Assembly (NCBI RefSeq): GCF_003096595.1
Contig: NZ_QEKO01000001.1
Span: 744,001-808,000 of the forward strand
Origin: Pusillimonas noertemannii
GTDB taxonomy: Bacteria; Pseudomonadota; Gammaproteobacteria; Burkholderiales; Burkholderiaceae_B
Reading direction: 5' to 3'
Length of the DNA: 64,000 nt
Shown here piece after piece: positions 15,890-23,388 of this stretch. Every line of letters begins with the position of its first letter. The first letter of the stretch is position 1. The notes under the pieces were generated by a model that saw only the letters and a list, made by a program, of their open reading frames with translations, made no database searches and had not been told where the DNA came from. Both the position numbers and the translations under genes were made by a program.

Positions 15890-16221
15890 GGGGCCAGTAC
15901 CTTGAACAAAGCAAAACCGGCGACGCTTGCCCCGCCCAGCCACAGCCAGGCGCGCAGCGCATCGCGGAACAGATAGCAGAACGACAGCACGGCCAGCCAG
16001 ATGGGCGGCACCATCCACATGGCGATCTGGTACTTGTCGAAGACGGTGTTGTACTTGGTGTCGGGCAGCATGAAAAAGCCGCTGGCGATCAAGGCGATGG
16101 CCAGGCCGCAGAAAGTGCCCGCCAGAGTCTTGCCCAGCCAGCCCTTGCCGAGGTCGGTGCCCGGCTTGGGCCGGGCCGGTCCGGCCGCCTTGCGGGCTTC
16201 ATTGTTTTGCGTTGCGCTCAT
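15886..16221 (-). CDS. Small membrane protein, DUF3649-like
   Basis: A 111-residue protein with a polar N-terminus (to about residue 25) and three hydrophobic segments (about 33-52, 67-83 and 90-110). It resembles DUF3649-type proteins found beside siderophore receptors and PepSY reductases. The family has no established biochemical role; it may be a subunit of the PepSY reductase. It overlaps both neighbours by four bases (ATGA), so all three are one operon. Confidence 0.75.
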   Translation of the reverse strand: MSATQNNEARKAAGPARPKPGTDLGKGWLGKTLAGTFCGLAIALIASGFFMLPDTKYNTVFDKYQIAMWMVPPIWLAVLSFCYLFRDALRAWLWLGGASVAGFALFKVLAP

Positions 16222-16478
16222 CGCCGGCCCTTCTTGCGAACACCCAGAAAGGGAAAGCAGGACCAGAGCAGCATCAGTAGCGTCAGAAAGACGAAGATGC
16301 CCGTGTCCAGGCGAAAGGCATGTATCCACGAAGCCAGGGCCAGAAGCAGCAAGAGGGCGGAAGCGGGCGCGGCCACTTTGCGGGGCAGGGCATTCCGGCG
16401 CCAGCGCTGGTTGCGCGAGCCAAGATATAGACATGCGGCGCCCGCGAGCGTCAGCATGAAAGCCAGATATCCAAACAT
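16218..16478 (-). CDS. Small membrane protein, DUF3325-like
   Basis: An 86-residue protein with three hydrophobic segments (about 2-20, 36-52, 58-77) and a basic tail (VRKKGRR). Size and location match DUF3325 proteins that precede DUF3649 and PepSY genes in iron loci. It is the first gene of the operon. A Fur-like site lies 45 bases upstream of its start. Confidence 0.75.
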   Translation of the reverse strand: MFGYLAFMLTLAGAACLYLGSRNQRWRRNALPRKVAAPASALLLLLALASWIHAFRLDTGIFVFLTLLMLLWSCFPFLGVRKKGRR

Positions 16479-16769
16479 GTGTTTCTCTTGGATTGGCGAC
16501 CCTGTGGGCCACTTGTTTAAAAGGTAATGATAATGGTTGTTGTTTTCGTGCGGGCATTGTATGGGAATTTGCGCCGTTTTGCGATGGACCGGGCGATTGC
16601 GCTTTTGTGGCCCTGGAGAACATCGCGAGGCCCGCGATCCAGCCGATGAACAGGCAGGCAGCCGAGCCCGTTTCGAGCCCCTTGCGTTGACGCTGCCTGC
16701 GTCGTGTCCCTATACTTTTGTGCGGCCATTCGGGCCGCGGGCACAATAACACTGGATAGGAGAAGTATT
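16479..16769. other. Divergent intergenic region with Fur-like site
   Basis: No credible gene. Holds the Fur-like site of the DUF3325 operon near one end and the ribosome site AGGAGAAG of the RidA-family gene (16759-16766) at the other. Several reading frames cross it but none has a start signal or recognisable product. Confidence 0.5.
16523..16541 (-). promoter_or_regulatory. Fur-box-like site upstream of the DUF3325-DUF3649-PepSY operon
   Basis: GGTAATGATAATGGTTGTT matches 14 of 19 positions of the Fur consensus, with a perfect TAATGATAAT core. Together with the site before the receptor it would put both converging halves of the iron locus under Fur. Confidence 0.6.
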
Positions 16770-17198
16770 TTGAATCAAGCGTCCAACACCGGAGTCGTTG
16801 CGGGCAAGGCCACCCCCCGGGGCAAGTTTCCCCACATTCGCCGCGCCGGAGACTTCCTGTTCGTGTCCGGAACCAGTTCGCGCCGCCCCGACAACAGCTT
16901 CGTGGGCGTGCAGGTCGACGCAATGGGCACAGCCGCGCTCGACATTCGCGAGCAGACCCGCGCGGTCATCGAGAACATCCGCGACATTCTGGCCAGCGAG
17001 GGCGCCACCCTGGCCGATGTGGTCGAGATCAGCAGCTATCTGGTCAACATGAACGATTTCGGCGGCTACAACGAGGTGTATGGCGAATACTTTGATTTCA
17101 GTGGCCCCACCCGCACCACAGTGGCCGTGCATCAGCTGCCGCATCCGCACCTGCTGATCGAGATCAAGGCCATCGCATACAAGCCCGCAAAGAGCTGA
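16770..17198 (+). CDS. RidA-family protein, 2-aminomuconate deaminase-like
   Basis: A 142-residue RidA/YjgF-fold protein. The sequence [16 protein letters not shown]-type helix [24 protein letters not shown] and [21 protein letters not shown] closely follow, from memory, the 2-aminomuconate deaminases (AmnD/NbaF) of 2-aminophenol and nitrobenzoate degradation rather than general RidA. It starts at TTG, 4 bases after AGGAGAAG; no ATG or GTG in frame is as well placed. No other gene of an aminomuconate pathway is nearby, so the specific activity is an inference and a general imine deaminase role is possible. Confidence 0.75.
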   Translation: MNQASNTGVVAGKATPRGKFPHIRRAGDFLFVSGTSSRRPDNSFVGVQVDAMGTAALDIREQTRAVIENIRDILASEGATLADVVEISSYLVNMNDFGGYNEVYGEYFDFSGPTRTTVAVHQLPHPHLLIEIKAIAYKPAKS

Positions 17199-17292
17199 TA
17201 TTTTTATAAAGCTGGATTTCGGCGGCCATGGCTTGTTTTCGGCTGGGCATGGCCGCCAGCGGCGCACGTCGCATCAATTGCCCATATTCAGC

Positions 17293-18204
17293 TCAGCTTT
17301 CGTCCAATGTTTTCCTGAAGAGCTCGACGAAGGCGCGCGTGCGCTCGGGCAAAAGCCGCCGGCCGGGCATCACACACCACACCGTGACGTTGGGCAGCGA
17401 CCACTCGGGAAGAACGGGCACCAGGGCGCCCGAGTCGACATGGGGGCGGGCGAACCTTTCCGACAGGCCCACGATGCCCACGCCCTCGATGGCAAGCGCC
17501 TGCTGCAGGCCCAGTGAATTGCAGGACAGCGGTGTTTCGAGCATGCCCTCCCAGTGCTCGGTGCCTCGCGTAAGCCGCCAGGGCTGCGCTTCCCCGCTGC
17601 TGGGGATGACGATCAGGCCAGTGTGGCCGGCAAGCTCGGCCGGCTCGCGGGGCGTGCCGTACCGGGCAAGATAGCGGGGGCTGGCATACAGAAGGTTGCG
17701 CAGCGTGGCGACCTGGCGCGCGATAAGCGTGCTGTCGTCGGGCAAGCGGCCGGCGATGCGCACTGCAACGTCGAAGCGCTCGGCAATGAGGTCGACGCGC
17801 CGCGCTGAAAGATCGAGCTCGAGCCGAACCTGCGGATACTCGCGGCGAAACGCGCAAACCAGCGGCACCACCGACAGCTGATTGAACTCGGGCGGCAGGG
17901 ATACGCGCAGCGTGCCCTGTGGAATCACCTGCCGGTGCAGGGCGAGCGATCTGGCGGCCTCGGTTTCGTCCTGCAGCCGGCGCGCATGTTCGAGTATGCG
18001 TTCGCCGAAATCGGTAATGGTCAGCTTGCGCGTGCTGCGCGTAAGAAGGCGTTCGCCCAGTTGGTTCTCCAGTTGGGTGATGCGGCGCGAAAGAGTGGAC
18101 TTGGGCATGTCGAGGCGGTCTGCCGCCTGCGAGAAGCTGCCCGCCTCGATGACATGGGCAAAAAGAATCAGGTCGTTGGCGGTGAGTGACATGCGCTGTC
18201 CCAT
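17293..18204 (-). CDS. LysR-family transcriptional regulator
   Basis: A 303-residue LysR protein with an N-terminal winged helix-turn-helix (about 8-66, FSQAADRLDMPKSTLSRRITQLE) and a C-terminal effector domain. The CrgA/AaeR-like LPPEF and RIAGRLPDDS segments are typical. It is divergent from the pirin gene 99 bases away and probably regulates it; many pirin genes are paired this way. The start may be Met1 (18204) or Met5 (18192); neither has a decisive ribosome site. An AATATT-N5-AATATT repeat lies between the two genes. Confidence 0.85.
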   Translation of the reverse strand: MGQRMSLTANDLILFAHVIEAGSFSQAADRLDMPKSTLSRRITQLENQLGERLLTRSTRKLTITDFGERILEHARRLQDETEAARSLALHRQVIPQGTLRVSLPPEFNQLSVVPLVCAFRREYPQVRLELDLSARRVDLIAERFDVAVRIAGRLPDDSTLIARQVATLRNLLYASPRYLARYGTPREPAELAGHTGLIVIPSSGEAQPWRLTRGTEHWEGMLETPLSCNSLGLQQALAIEGVGIVGLSERFARPHVDSGALVPVLPEWSLPNVTVWCVMPGRRLLPERTRAFVELFRKTLDES

Positions 18205-18210
18205 TGTTCC

Positions 18211-18227
18211 AATATTGAAATAATATT
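18211..18227. promoter_or_regulatory. Candidate LysR binding region between LysR and pirin genes
   Basis: AATATT-GAAAT-AATATT is a short AT-rich inverted repeat in an otherwise GC-rich divergent promoter, of the T-N11-A type bound by LysR proteins. Also fits promoter -10 elements. Confidence 0.35.
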
Positions 18228-18303
18228 AACCGAACAAAAGGCTATTTGTCCGATAAAAAGCTCAATAGAATGGTAGGCATCAACCATATTCAAGGAGGTT
18301 TCC

Positions 18304-19008
18304 ATGCTTGCAATCAGAAAGAGCGAAGAGCGGGGCGTCGCCGAGCACGGCTGGCTCAGCTCGCGCCATACGTTCTCATTCGCCGATTATCACGATCCGC
18401 GCCACATGGGCGTGGGGCCCCTGCGTGTCATCAACGAAGACCGTGTGCAGCCCGGCCAGGGCTTCGGCGCCCACGGCCACCGCGACATGGAGATCATTTC
18501 TTATGTACTGGACGGCGAGTTGGCCCATAAAGACAGCATGGGCACGGGTTCGGTCATACGCTACGGCGACGTGCAGCGCATGAGCGCGGGCAGCGGCGTC
18601 AGGCACAGCGAGTTCAACCACTCGGCGACCGATCCGGTGCATTTCCTGCAGATCTGGATCATGCCCGACGTCAATGGCGTTGAGCCTGGCTATGAGCAGA
18701 AGTATTTCGATCCCGAGTCCAAGCGCGGGCGGTTGCGCTTGATCGCCTCGCCCGACGGTCGCGAGGGTTCCGTGAGCATTCACCAGGACGCCTGTGTCTA
18801 TGCCACGCTTCTGGAAGAGGGTGACTCATCGCTGACGCATGACTTGGCGACTGGACGCCTGGGCTATGTGCATGTGGCGCGCGGAACGGTGTCGGTAAAC
18901 GGCGTGCGGCTTTCTGCTGGAGATGCGGCGACTGTCAGCGACGAGGCCCAGGTGGTGCTGGCCGATGCCCAGGATGCCGAAGTGCTGCTGTTCGACCTGC
19001 CGGTGTAG
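18304..19008 (+). CDS. Pirin-family bicupin (quercetinase-like)
   Basis: A 234-residue protein of the usual YhhW/pirin size. The N-terminal cupin carries the full pirin metal set His57, His59, His101 and Glu103 (GAHGHRDMEI and VRHSEFN). Pirins bind iron or other metals; some oxidise quercetin, and others appear to sense redox or act as cofactors. Natural substrates are mostly unknown. It has the ribosome site AAGGAGG at 18292-18298, is divergent from a LysR regulator and is probably controlled by it. Confidence 0.88.
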   Translation: MLAIRKSEERGVAEHGWLSSRHTFSFADYHDPRHMGVGPLRVINEDRVQPGQGFGAHGHRDMEIISYVLDGELAHKDSMGTGSVIRYGDVQRMSAGSGVRHSEFNHSATDPVHFLQIWIMPDVNGVEPGYEQKYFDPESKRGRLRLIASPDGREGSVSIHQDACVYATLLEEGDSSLTHDLATGRLGYVHVARGTVSVNGVRLSAGDAATVSDEAQVVLADAQDAEVLLFDLPV

Positions 19009-19097
19009 GCCGGGTATTGAAGCGTGTTGTTCGCGGGTGGTGTGTGCTGGCCGCCGCAATGAAAGCGGCGGCCGCGCCGGCCTTGGCCGGGAGCCGA

Positions 19098-19550
19098 TCA
19101 GGCTTCTTCGTGGTTGGCTACGCCGCGGCGCACGACGATCGGAACGCCGCCCAGCTGCTTCTTGGACACCCATTGGGCCAGCGAAGCGTCGAGATAATCG
19201 GTGTGGCCCGGAAACCAGCGCGCCAGCTCGATGGCCAGGCGGCGCGCTTCGTCGGAAGAGCCGCCGCCTTCGACATAGGCGACCACTTCACGCATGGAAC
19301 CCAGGACGGCGTTGTGCTCGTTGGTGTGGCATTCGGTGGCCGGGAAGCTGGTTTTTTGCATCCAGGCTTCTTCTTGCGAGAAGTGATGTTCGCTATGGAC
19401 GATGAGTTCTTTGAGCTTGCCCAGCAGGGCTTCGTCGGGCGCTTGCAGCATGGCCCCCACAATGTCGACAAATTCGCGGTGGGTGTCGTCCATGGGCGGG
19501 TAGCCGACGAGAAAAGCGTCCGTCCAGCTGAGTTCGTCGGTGGTAATCAT
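19098..19550 (-). CDS. Bacteriohemerythrin
   Basis: A 150-residue four-helix protein with all di-iron ligands of bacteriohemerythrins: His24 (DDTHREF), His56 and Glu60 (HHFSQEE), His75 and His79 (HTNEH), His116 and Asp121 (HTDYLD). It binds oxygen and in denitrifying or microaerobic bacteria may deliver oxygen or scavenge nitric oxide. The start at MITTDEL is preferred over an upstream in-frame ATG because the domain begins immediately after it. It stands alone, convergent with the pirin gene. Confidence 0.88.
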   Translation of the reverse strand: MITTDELSWTDAFLVGYPPMDDTHREFVDIVGAMLQAPDEALLGKLKELIVHSEHHFSQEEAWMQKTSFPATECHTNEHNAVLGSMREVVAYVEGGGSSDEARRLAIELARWFPGHTDYLDASLAQWVSKKQLGGVPIVVRRGVANHEEA

Positions 19551-19684
19551 GGCGGTTCTAGGTGATCTGGCGTGTGGCCTTATCATAACAAGCTTTATCC
19601 CTTGTCGTCGAAGGGCCGTAAGCGACGAAAGCCGCGGTATGCGTCACAATATGTTTTTTGGCCGTTAGCTCTGGAAAGGCACAC

Positions 19685-20887
19685 ATGACTCGTATCGTTC
19701 TGTTTGAGAATATCCATGCAAGCGCCCGCGAAGTATTCGAAGCGGCGGGCTTTGACGACATCACGACTCACGCTTCGGCCCTGCCCCCTGAAATGCTGCG
19801 CGACGAACTGCGCGACGCAGACCTGGTGGGCATACGCTCGCGCACCCACCTCGACGGCGCGCTGCTTGCCGACCTGCCTCAGCTTCGCGCCATCGGCTGC
19901 TTCTGCATCGGCACCAACCAGGTCGATCTCGAGGCGGCCATGATGCGCGGCATGCCGGTGTTCAATGCCCCGTTCTCCAATACCCGTTCGGTGGCCGAAA
20001 TGGTGCTTGGCCAGGCCATCCTGCTTCTGCGCCGCATACCCGAGAAAAACGACCGGGTGCACCATGGCTTCTGGGACAAAACCGCGCAAGGCGCCTACGA
20101 GGCGCGCGGCAAAACCCTGGGCATCGTGGGCTATGGCAATATCGGTTCGCAGGTGGGCACGCTGGCCGAGGCCGTGGGCATGCGGGTGCTGTTCCACGAT
20201 ATCGAGGCCAAGCTGCCGCTGGGCAACGCGCGCGCCTGCACCACGCTCAAGCAGTTGCTGGCGCAGTCCGACGTCGTCACGTTGCACGTGCCGGGCGGTC
20301 GGGGCACGCGCAACATCATCGATGCCGAGGCGCTGGCGGCCATGCGCAAGGGGGCCATTCTTATCAATGCCTCGCGCGGCACCGTGGTCGACATCGACGC
20401 CTTGCGCCAGGCCCTCGAGGCGGGGCATCTTTCAGGCGCGGCCATCGACGTCTTTCCCACCGAGCCCAAAAGCGTCGACGAGCCCCTCGACAGTCCGCTC
20501 ATCGGCATGCGCAACGTCATTCTTACGCCCCATATCGGGGGCAGCACGCAAGAATCGCAAGAAAACATCGGCAAAGAGGTGGCCGAGAAACTGGTTCGCT
20601 TCATACAAAGCGGCACCACCAAGGGCGCGGTCAATTTCCCCGAGGTGCCCTACATCGAGCCGGCCGGCGCGGCCCGCATCCTGCATGTGCACCGCAACCT
20701 GCCGGGCGCCATGGGCACGCTCAGCAGCCTCATGGCCGAGCATGGGCTGAACATCGTCAGCCAGCAACTGCAAACGCTGGGGCAGATCGGCTACGTGGTT
20801 TCAGACGTCGAAGGCAAGGTCGACGACGCCGTCATGGCCGACCTCAGGGCGCATCCCATTACGGTGCGCTGCGACCTGCTCGACTAA
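19685..20887 (+). CDS. serA: D-3-phosphoglycerate dehydrogenase
   Basis: A 400-residue cytosolic enzyme that oxidises 3-phosphoglycerate in the first step of serine synthesis. The substrate domain is followed by the NAD-binding motif GYGNIG at 149-154, NASRGTVVDIDAL with the catalytic arginine region, and the catalytic histidine in TPHIGGS. A C-terminal ACT domain (about 325-400, HRNLPGAMGTLSSLMAEH) senses serine, so it is the short E. coli-like form. The ATG at 19685 follows GGAAAGGCACAC. It is not in an operon; a GC-rich hairpin follows. Confidence 0.93.
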   Translation: MTRIVLFENIHASAREVFEAAGFDDITTHASALPPEMLRDELRDADLVGIRSRTHLDGALLADLPQLRAIGCFCIGTNQVDLEAAMMRGMPVFNAPFSNTRSVAEMVLGQAILLLRRIPEKNDRVHHGFWDKTAQGAYEARGKTLGIVGYGNIGSQVGTLAEAVGMRVLFHDIEAKLPLGNARACTTLKQLLAQSDVVTLHVPGGRGTRNIIDAEALAAMRKGAILINASRGTVVDIDALRQALEAGHLSGAAIDVFPTEPKSVDEPLDSPLIGMRNVILTPHIGGSTQESQENIGKEVAEKLVRFIQSGTTKGAVNFPEVPYIEPAGAARILHVHRNLPGAMGTLSSLMAEHGLNIVSQQLQTLGQIGYVVSDVEGKVDDAVMADLRAHPITVRCDLLD

Positions 20888-20896
20888 GCTGGCAAA

Positions 20897-20926
20897 AGGC
20901 CGGGCCGCCCTCGGGCAACCCGGCCT
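20897..20926. terminator. Hairpin between convergent serA and nsrR
   Basis: AGGCCGGG and CCCGGCCT form a perfect 8-base stem with a 14-base loop, nine bases after the serA stop. There is no T-run, so it may be only a weak bidirectional terminator. Confidence 0.4.
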
Positions 20927-20951
20927 GATGTTTGATCGCCGCATCGCCTGA

Positions 20952-21413
20952 TCAGCGGCTTGCCGCCTTGGCGGCCCAATCGACGAATTGCACCGGCGCC
21001 GCGCCGTCTGCGGGCGGCTTGCGCAAGATGTCGGCCAGCGTGTACTCGTCAAGATGCTGCAGGAAGGCCTGCAAGGCACCATGGACAATACCCGTAAGCC
21101 CGCAGCCGCCGGCCAGCGAACATGTATTGTTGGGCCCCAGGCATTCGACCAGCGCCAGGTCGGATTCGGTGTCGCGCACCACGGCGCCCAGGCGGATGTC
21201 TTGCGGCGGCAGGGCCAGCCGCATGCCGCCGTTCTTGCCCCTTACGGTTTCGAGCCAGCCATGCTGGCTAAGGCGGTGGGTGACCTTCATCAGGTGGGGC
21301 TCGGATATGTCGTAGGCGCGTGCCACTTCCGAGATGGTGCAGAGCCTGTCGGGGTGGCTGCCCACATACATGAGCAGCCGCATGGCGTAGTCGCTGTGCT
21401 GGGTAAGCCTCAT
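20952..21413 (-). CDS. nsrR: NsrR-like nitric oxide-sensing Rrf2 repressor
   Basis: A 153-residue Rrf2-family regulator. The winged helix is at about 1-60 (MRLTQHSDYAMRLLMYV and ISEPHLMKVTHRL). Three cysteines, Cys91, Cys98 and Cys104 (CLGPNNTCSLAGGC), would hold an iron-sulfur cluster that nitric oxide destroys. The NsrR assignment rather than IscR rests on context: it is the last gene of an operon with nnrS and a truncated haemoglobin, and an NsrR-type operator precedes that operon. Its start overlaps the nnrS stop (ATGA). It should repress its own operon and perhaps other nitrogen oxide genes. Confidence 0.88.
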   Translation of the reverse strand: MRLTQHSDYAMRLLMYVGSHPDRLCTISEVARAYDISEPHLMKVTHRLSQHGWLETVRGKNGGMRLALPPQDIRLGAVVRDTESDLALVECLGPNNTCSLAGGCGLTGIVHGALQAFLQHLDEYTLADILRKPPADGAAPVQFVDWAAKAASR

Positions 21414-22633
21414 GGCCGCGGCCTTATCAATAGGGGAACGAAGCGCCATAAATATAGCGCGAAGGCCACCACCCAGGCGGCGGCGGAAGCATGCAGCAGC
21501 GCTTGCATGGCACCCGAGGGCGCCAGTGCGGCAAGCCGCAGGGCCACGGCCAGTATCACCAGCCAATAGCTGGACACCATGCTTTTGTCGAGCTGCAGCG
21601 GGCGGCCCAGATGGCCCAGGGCGGTACGCGTGACCATGCCTATGATCAACACCGAAAAACCCGCCATGCCAATAACGTGCACATGGACGGCCGCGCGTGC
21701 CAGAACCGCGGTGCCGGGGCTGGCTGCGCCCAGGCCGGCCAGATGGGCCGCCGCCAGCAGCAGGCCGACACCGATGGCCGCGTAGCCCAGGTAAAGAATC
21801 CAGAGGATGGGCTTGCGCAGCACGGCCCCGGGCTTCCAGCGGGCGATCTGGTACAGGCTGACCAGGCCGGTTGCCGCAAGCGCCAGCGCCATGGGGTGTT
21901 CCTGGCCCGCCAGGCCCAGCACGATGGCGGCGATGCCCAGCACCATCTGGGCCTGGCCGCTGCGTGTGAGCATGGGTATTGCCAGGCCGGGTATGGCGCG
22001 CATGGCAAAGAAGGGGATGACGCGCCGCGCCACCAGCAGGGCGATGACCGCCATGCAGATCAGGCCGAGTTCAAAGTGCTGCATCAGCGCTGCGTAGTTG
22101 CCTGACAGCGAGGCGCGCAGATAAAGACAATTGGCGACGCCCAGGCCCAGCACCAGGAAAGGGATGCCGTAGTTGCGCCTGCTTTTTCCCTTGACCATGA
22201 CCCGCAGCAGGACAATGGCGCTGAGCAGGTAGAACGCGGTTTCGGCTGCCGCCGCAACGTAGAAGGCAGGATGGCCGCCCGCCAGATAGCCCACGCGCGC
22301 CACGAGCCAAAGCGCACAGGCGGCGGCCAGGGGCAGGCCCTTGAGCGGATTGATGCCTGTCCAGGTGGCGCTCGCGGTTAGCAGGAAACCCACCGCGATG
22401 GTGGCGACAAAGCCCCACAGCATTTCATGGGCGTGCCAGGCCACGCCGCCCAGCGGCGGCGACAGCCACTGCGGGGCGTAGATCCACAAGGCCACCGAAA
22501 GCAGGGCCCAGGCGCATCCGGCCATGTACAAGGGACGAAAGCCCAGTTCAAGAAACGCCTTGAGCTGCGGACCCTTGGAAGCGGGCTCGCCGGGTTCGTG
22601 CAACGAAACCGGAATGGCTCTGGCCTTGGTCAT
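21410..22633 (-). CDS. nnrS: NnrS family haem-copper membrane protein
   Basis: A 407-residue inner-membrane protein with about twelve hydrophobic segments. Conserved histidines include VAWHAHEMLWGF near residue 72 and AAVHVHVIGMAGF near 315, both typical of NnrS. NnrS proteins protect against nitrosative stress, in particular limiting iron-nitric oxide complexes. The start at MTKARAIPV is chosen because it overlaps the stop of the haemoglobin gene by four bases; an in-frame upstream ATG would lie deep inside that gene. Second in the NO-response operon. Confidence 0.9.
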   Translation of the reverse strand: MTKARAIPVSLHEPGEPASKGPQLKAFLELGFRPLYMAGCAWALLSVALWIYAPQWLSPPLGGVAWHAHEMLWGFVATIAVGFLLTASATWTGINPLKGLPLAAACALWLVARVGYLAGGHPAFYVAAAAETAFYLLSAIVLLRVMVKGKSRRNYGIPFLVLGLGVANCLYLRASLSGNYAALMQHFELGLICMAVIALLVARRVIPFFAMRAIPGLAIPMLTRSGQAQMVLGIAAIVLGLAGQEHPMALALAATGLVSLYQIARWKPGAVLRKPILWILYLGYAAIGVGLLLAAAHLAGLGAASPGTAVLARAAVHVHVIGMAGFSVLIIGMVTRTALGHLGRPLQLDKSMVSSYWLVILAVALRLAALAPSGAMQALLHASAAAWVVAFALYLWRFVPLLIRPRP

Positions 22634-23034
22634 GAAAAGACTTCTGTCAGGGGGCGGTCGGGCTGATTGTGCAATTGGTAGCCGTACCAGAGGCTGCGTG
22701 CGATACGGTGCGCAAAGGCTTCGGCCTTTTCGGCAAAGAGGCGATTGGGCAGGGTTTCGGTGGTGTCGTGGAACAGGGACAGCCACCGCTGGAAGAGTTC
22801 GGCGCTGAGTTCGGGCAGAGCGATGTGCTTGGGCATGGGCGTGCCATTATAGGTGCCCGTGCCGCGCATCAGCGATGACCAGAAGCTGACCATCTTTTGA
22901 AGGTGATGATCCCAGTCTTGGATGTGGGCGTTGAATATGGGCCCCAGCGTGGCGTCGGCTCGCACGCGGTCGTAGAAACTGTAGACTAGCGTTGAGATCT
23001 CGTCTTCGGTGCAAATTTCGTCTCGAATGGCCAT
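22630..23034 (-). CDS. Group III truncated haemoglobin
   Basis: A 134-residue globin. The motif GTPMPKHIALP places the proximal haem ligand at His70, as in group III truncated haemoglobins, and LWYGYQ near the C-terminus is also typical. These proteins are thought to bind or detoxify nitric oxide or related species. GGAG precedes the ATG. It is the first gene of the operon with nnrS and nsrR, and an NsrR operator lies 67 bases upstream, so nitric oxide should induce it. Confidence 0.9.
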   Translation of the reverse strand: MAIRDEICTEDEISTLVYSFYDRVRADATLGPIFNAHIQDWDHHLQKMVSFWSSLMRGTGTYNGTPMPKHIALPELSAELFQRWLSLFHDTTETLPNRLFAEKAEAFAHRIARSLWYGYQLHNQPDRPLTEVFS

Positions 23035-23100
23035 GCTTGGCTCCGATAAAGCGCAATGAACGGAACGTGGCTGCTACGGAGGATCCGCATGCCGCGAACA

Positions 23101-23123
23101 AAGATATATTTACAATGAATCTT
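23101..23123 (-). promoter_or_regulatory. NsrR operator
   Basis: Two 11-base half-sites, AAGATATATTT and CAATGAATCTT, are separated by one base, the exact geometry of the NsrR consensus (AAGATGYATTT-N-AAATRCATCTT). They match 10 and 9 of 11 positions. The site lies in the promoter region of the haemoglobin-nnrS-nsrR operon, giving autoregulation. Confidence 0.8.
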
Positions 23124-23205
23124 ATATAAATCCAGGGGCAACGTCAACGGAATCGTGCGGGTTCTGGCGGTGCTTCGGGGGTGCGCGCGCCCGGTCTATT
23201 CACGC

Positions 23206-23236
23206 AAAACGTAACTACCTGCCGTTGTTACGTTTT
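23206..23236. repeat. Perfect 10-bp inverted repeat upstream of the glycosyltransferase
   Basis: AAAACGTAAC and GTTACGTTTT are exact reverse complements with an 11-base spacer. It lies in the gap between the NO operon and the gtrB-like gene, 153 bases before the latter. There is no following T-run, so an operator is more likely than a terminator. Confidence 0.6.
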
Positions 23237-23388
23237 TGTGGTGCAAAGCATACAGGCTTACCCTAGTTTTGACCTAATTCCCATTGCGTGCTTGCAGGTA
23301 GTGCTTTACATTTGAAACACTATTGTTGAATTCATTAGTTAATTGTTGTTGCAAGTGCCGTTACACTAAGCGCACTTGCAAACCTGCC

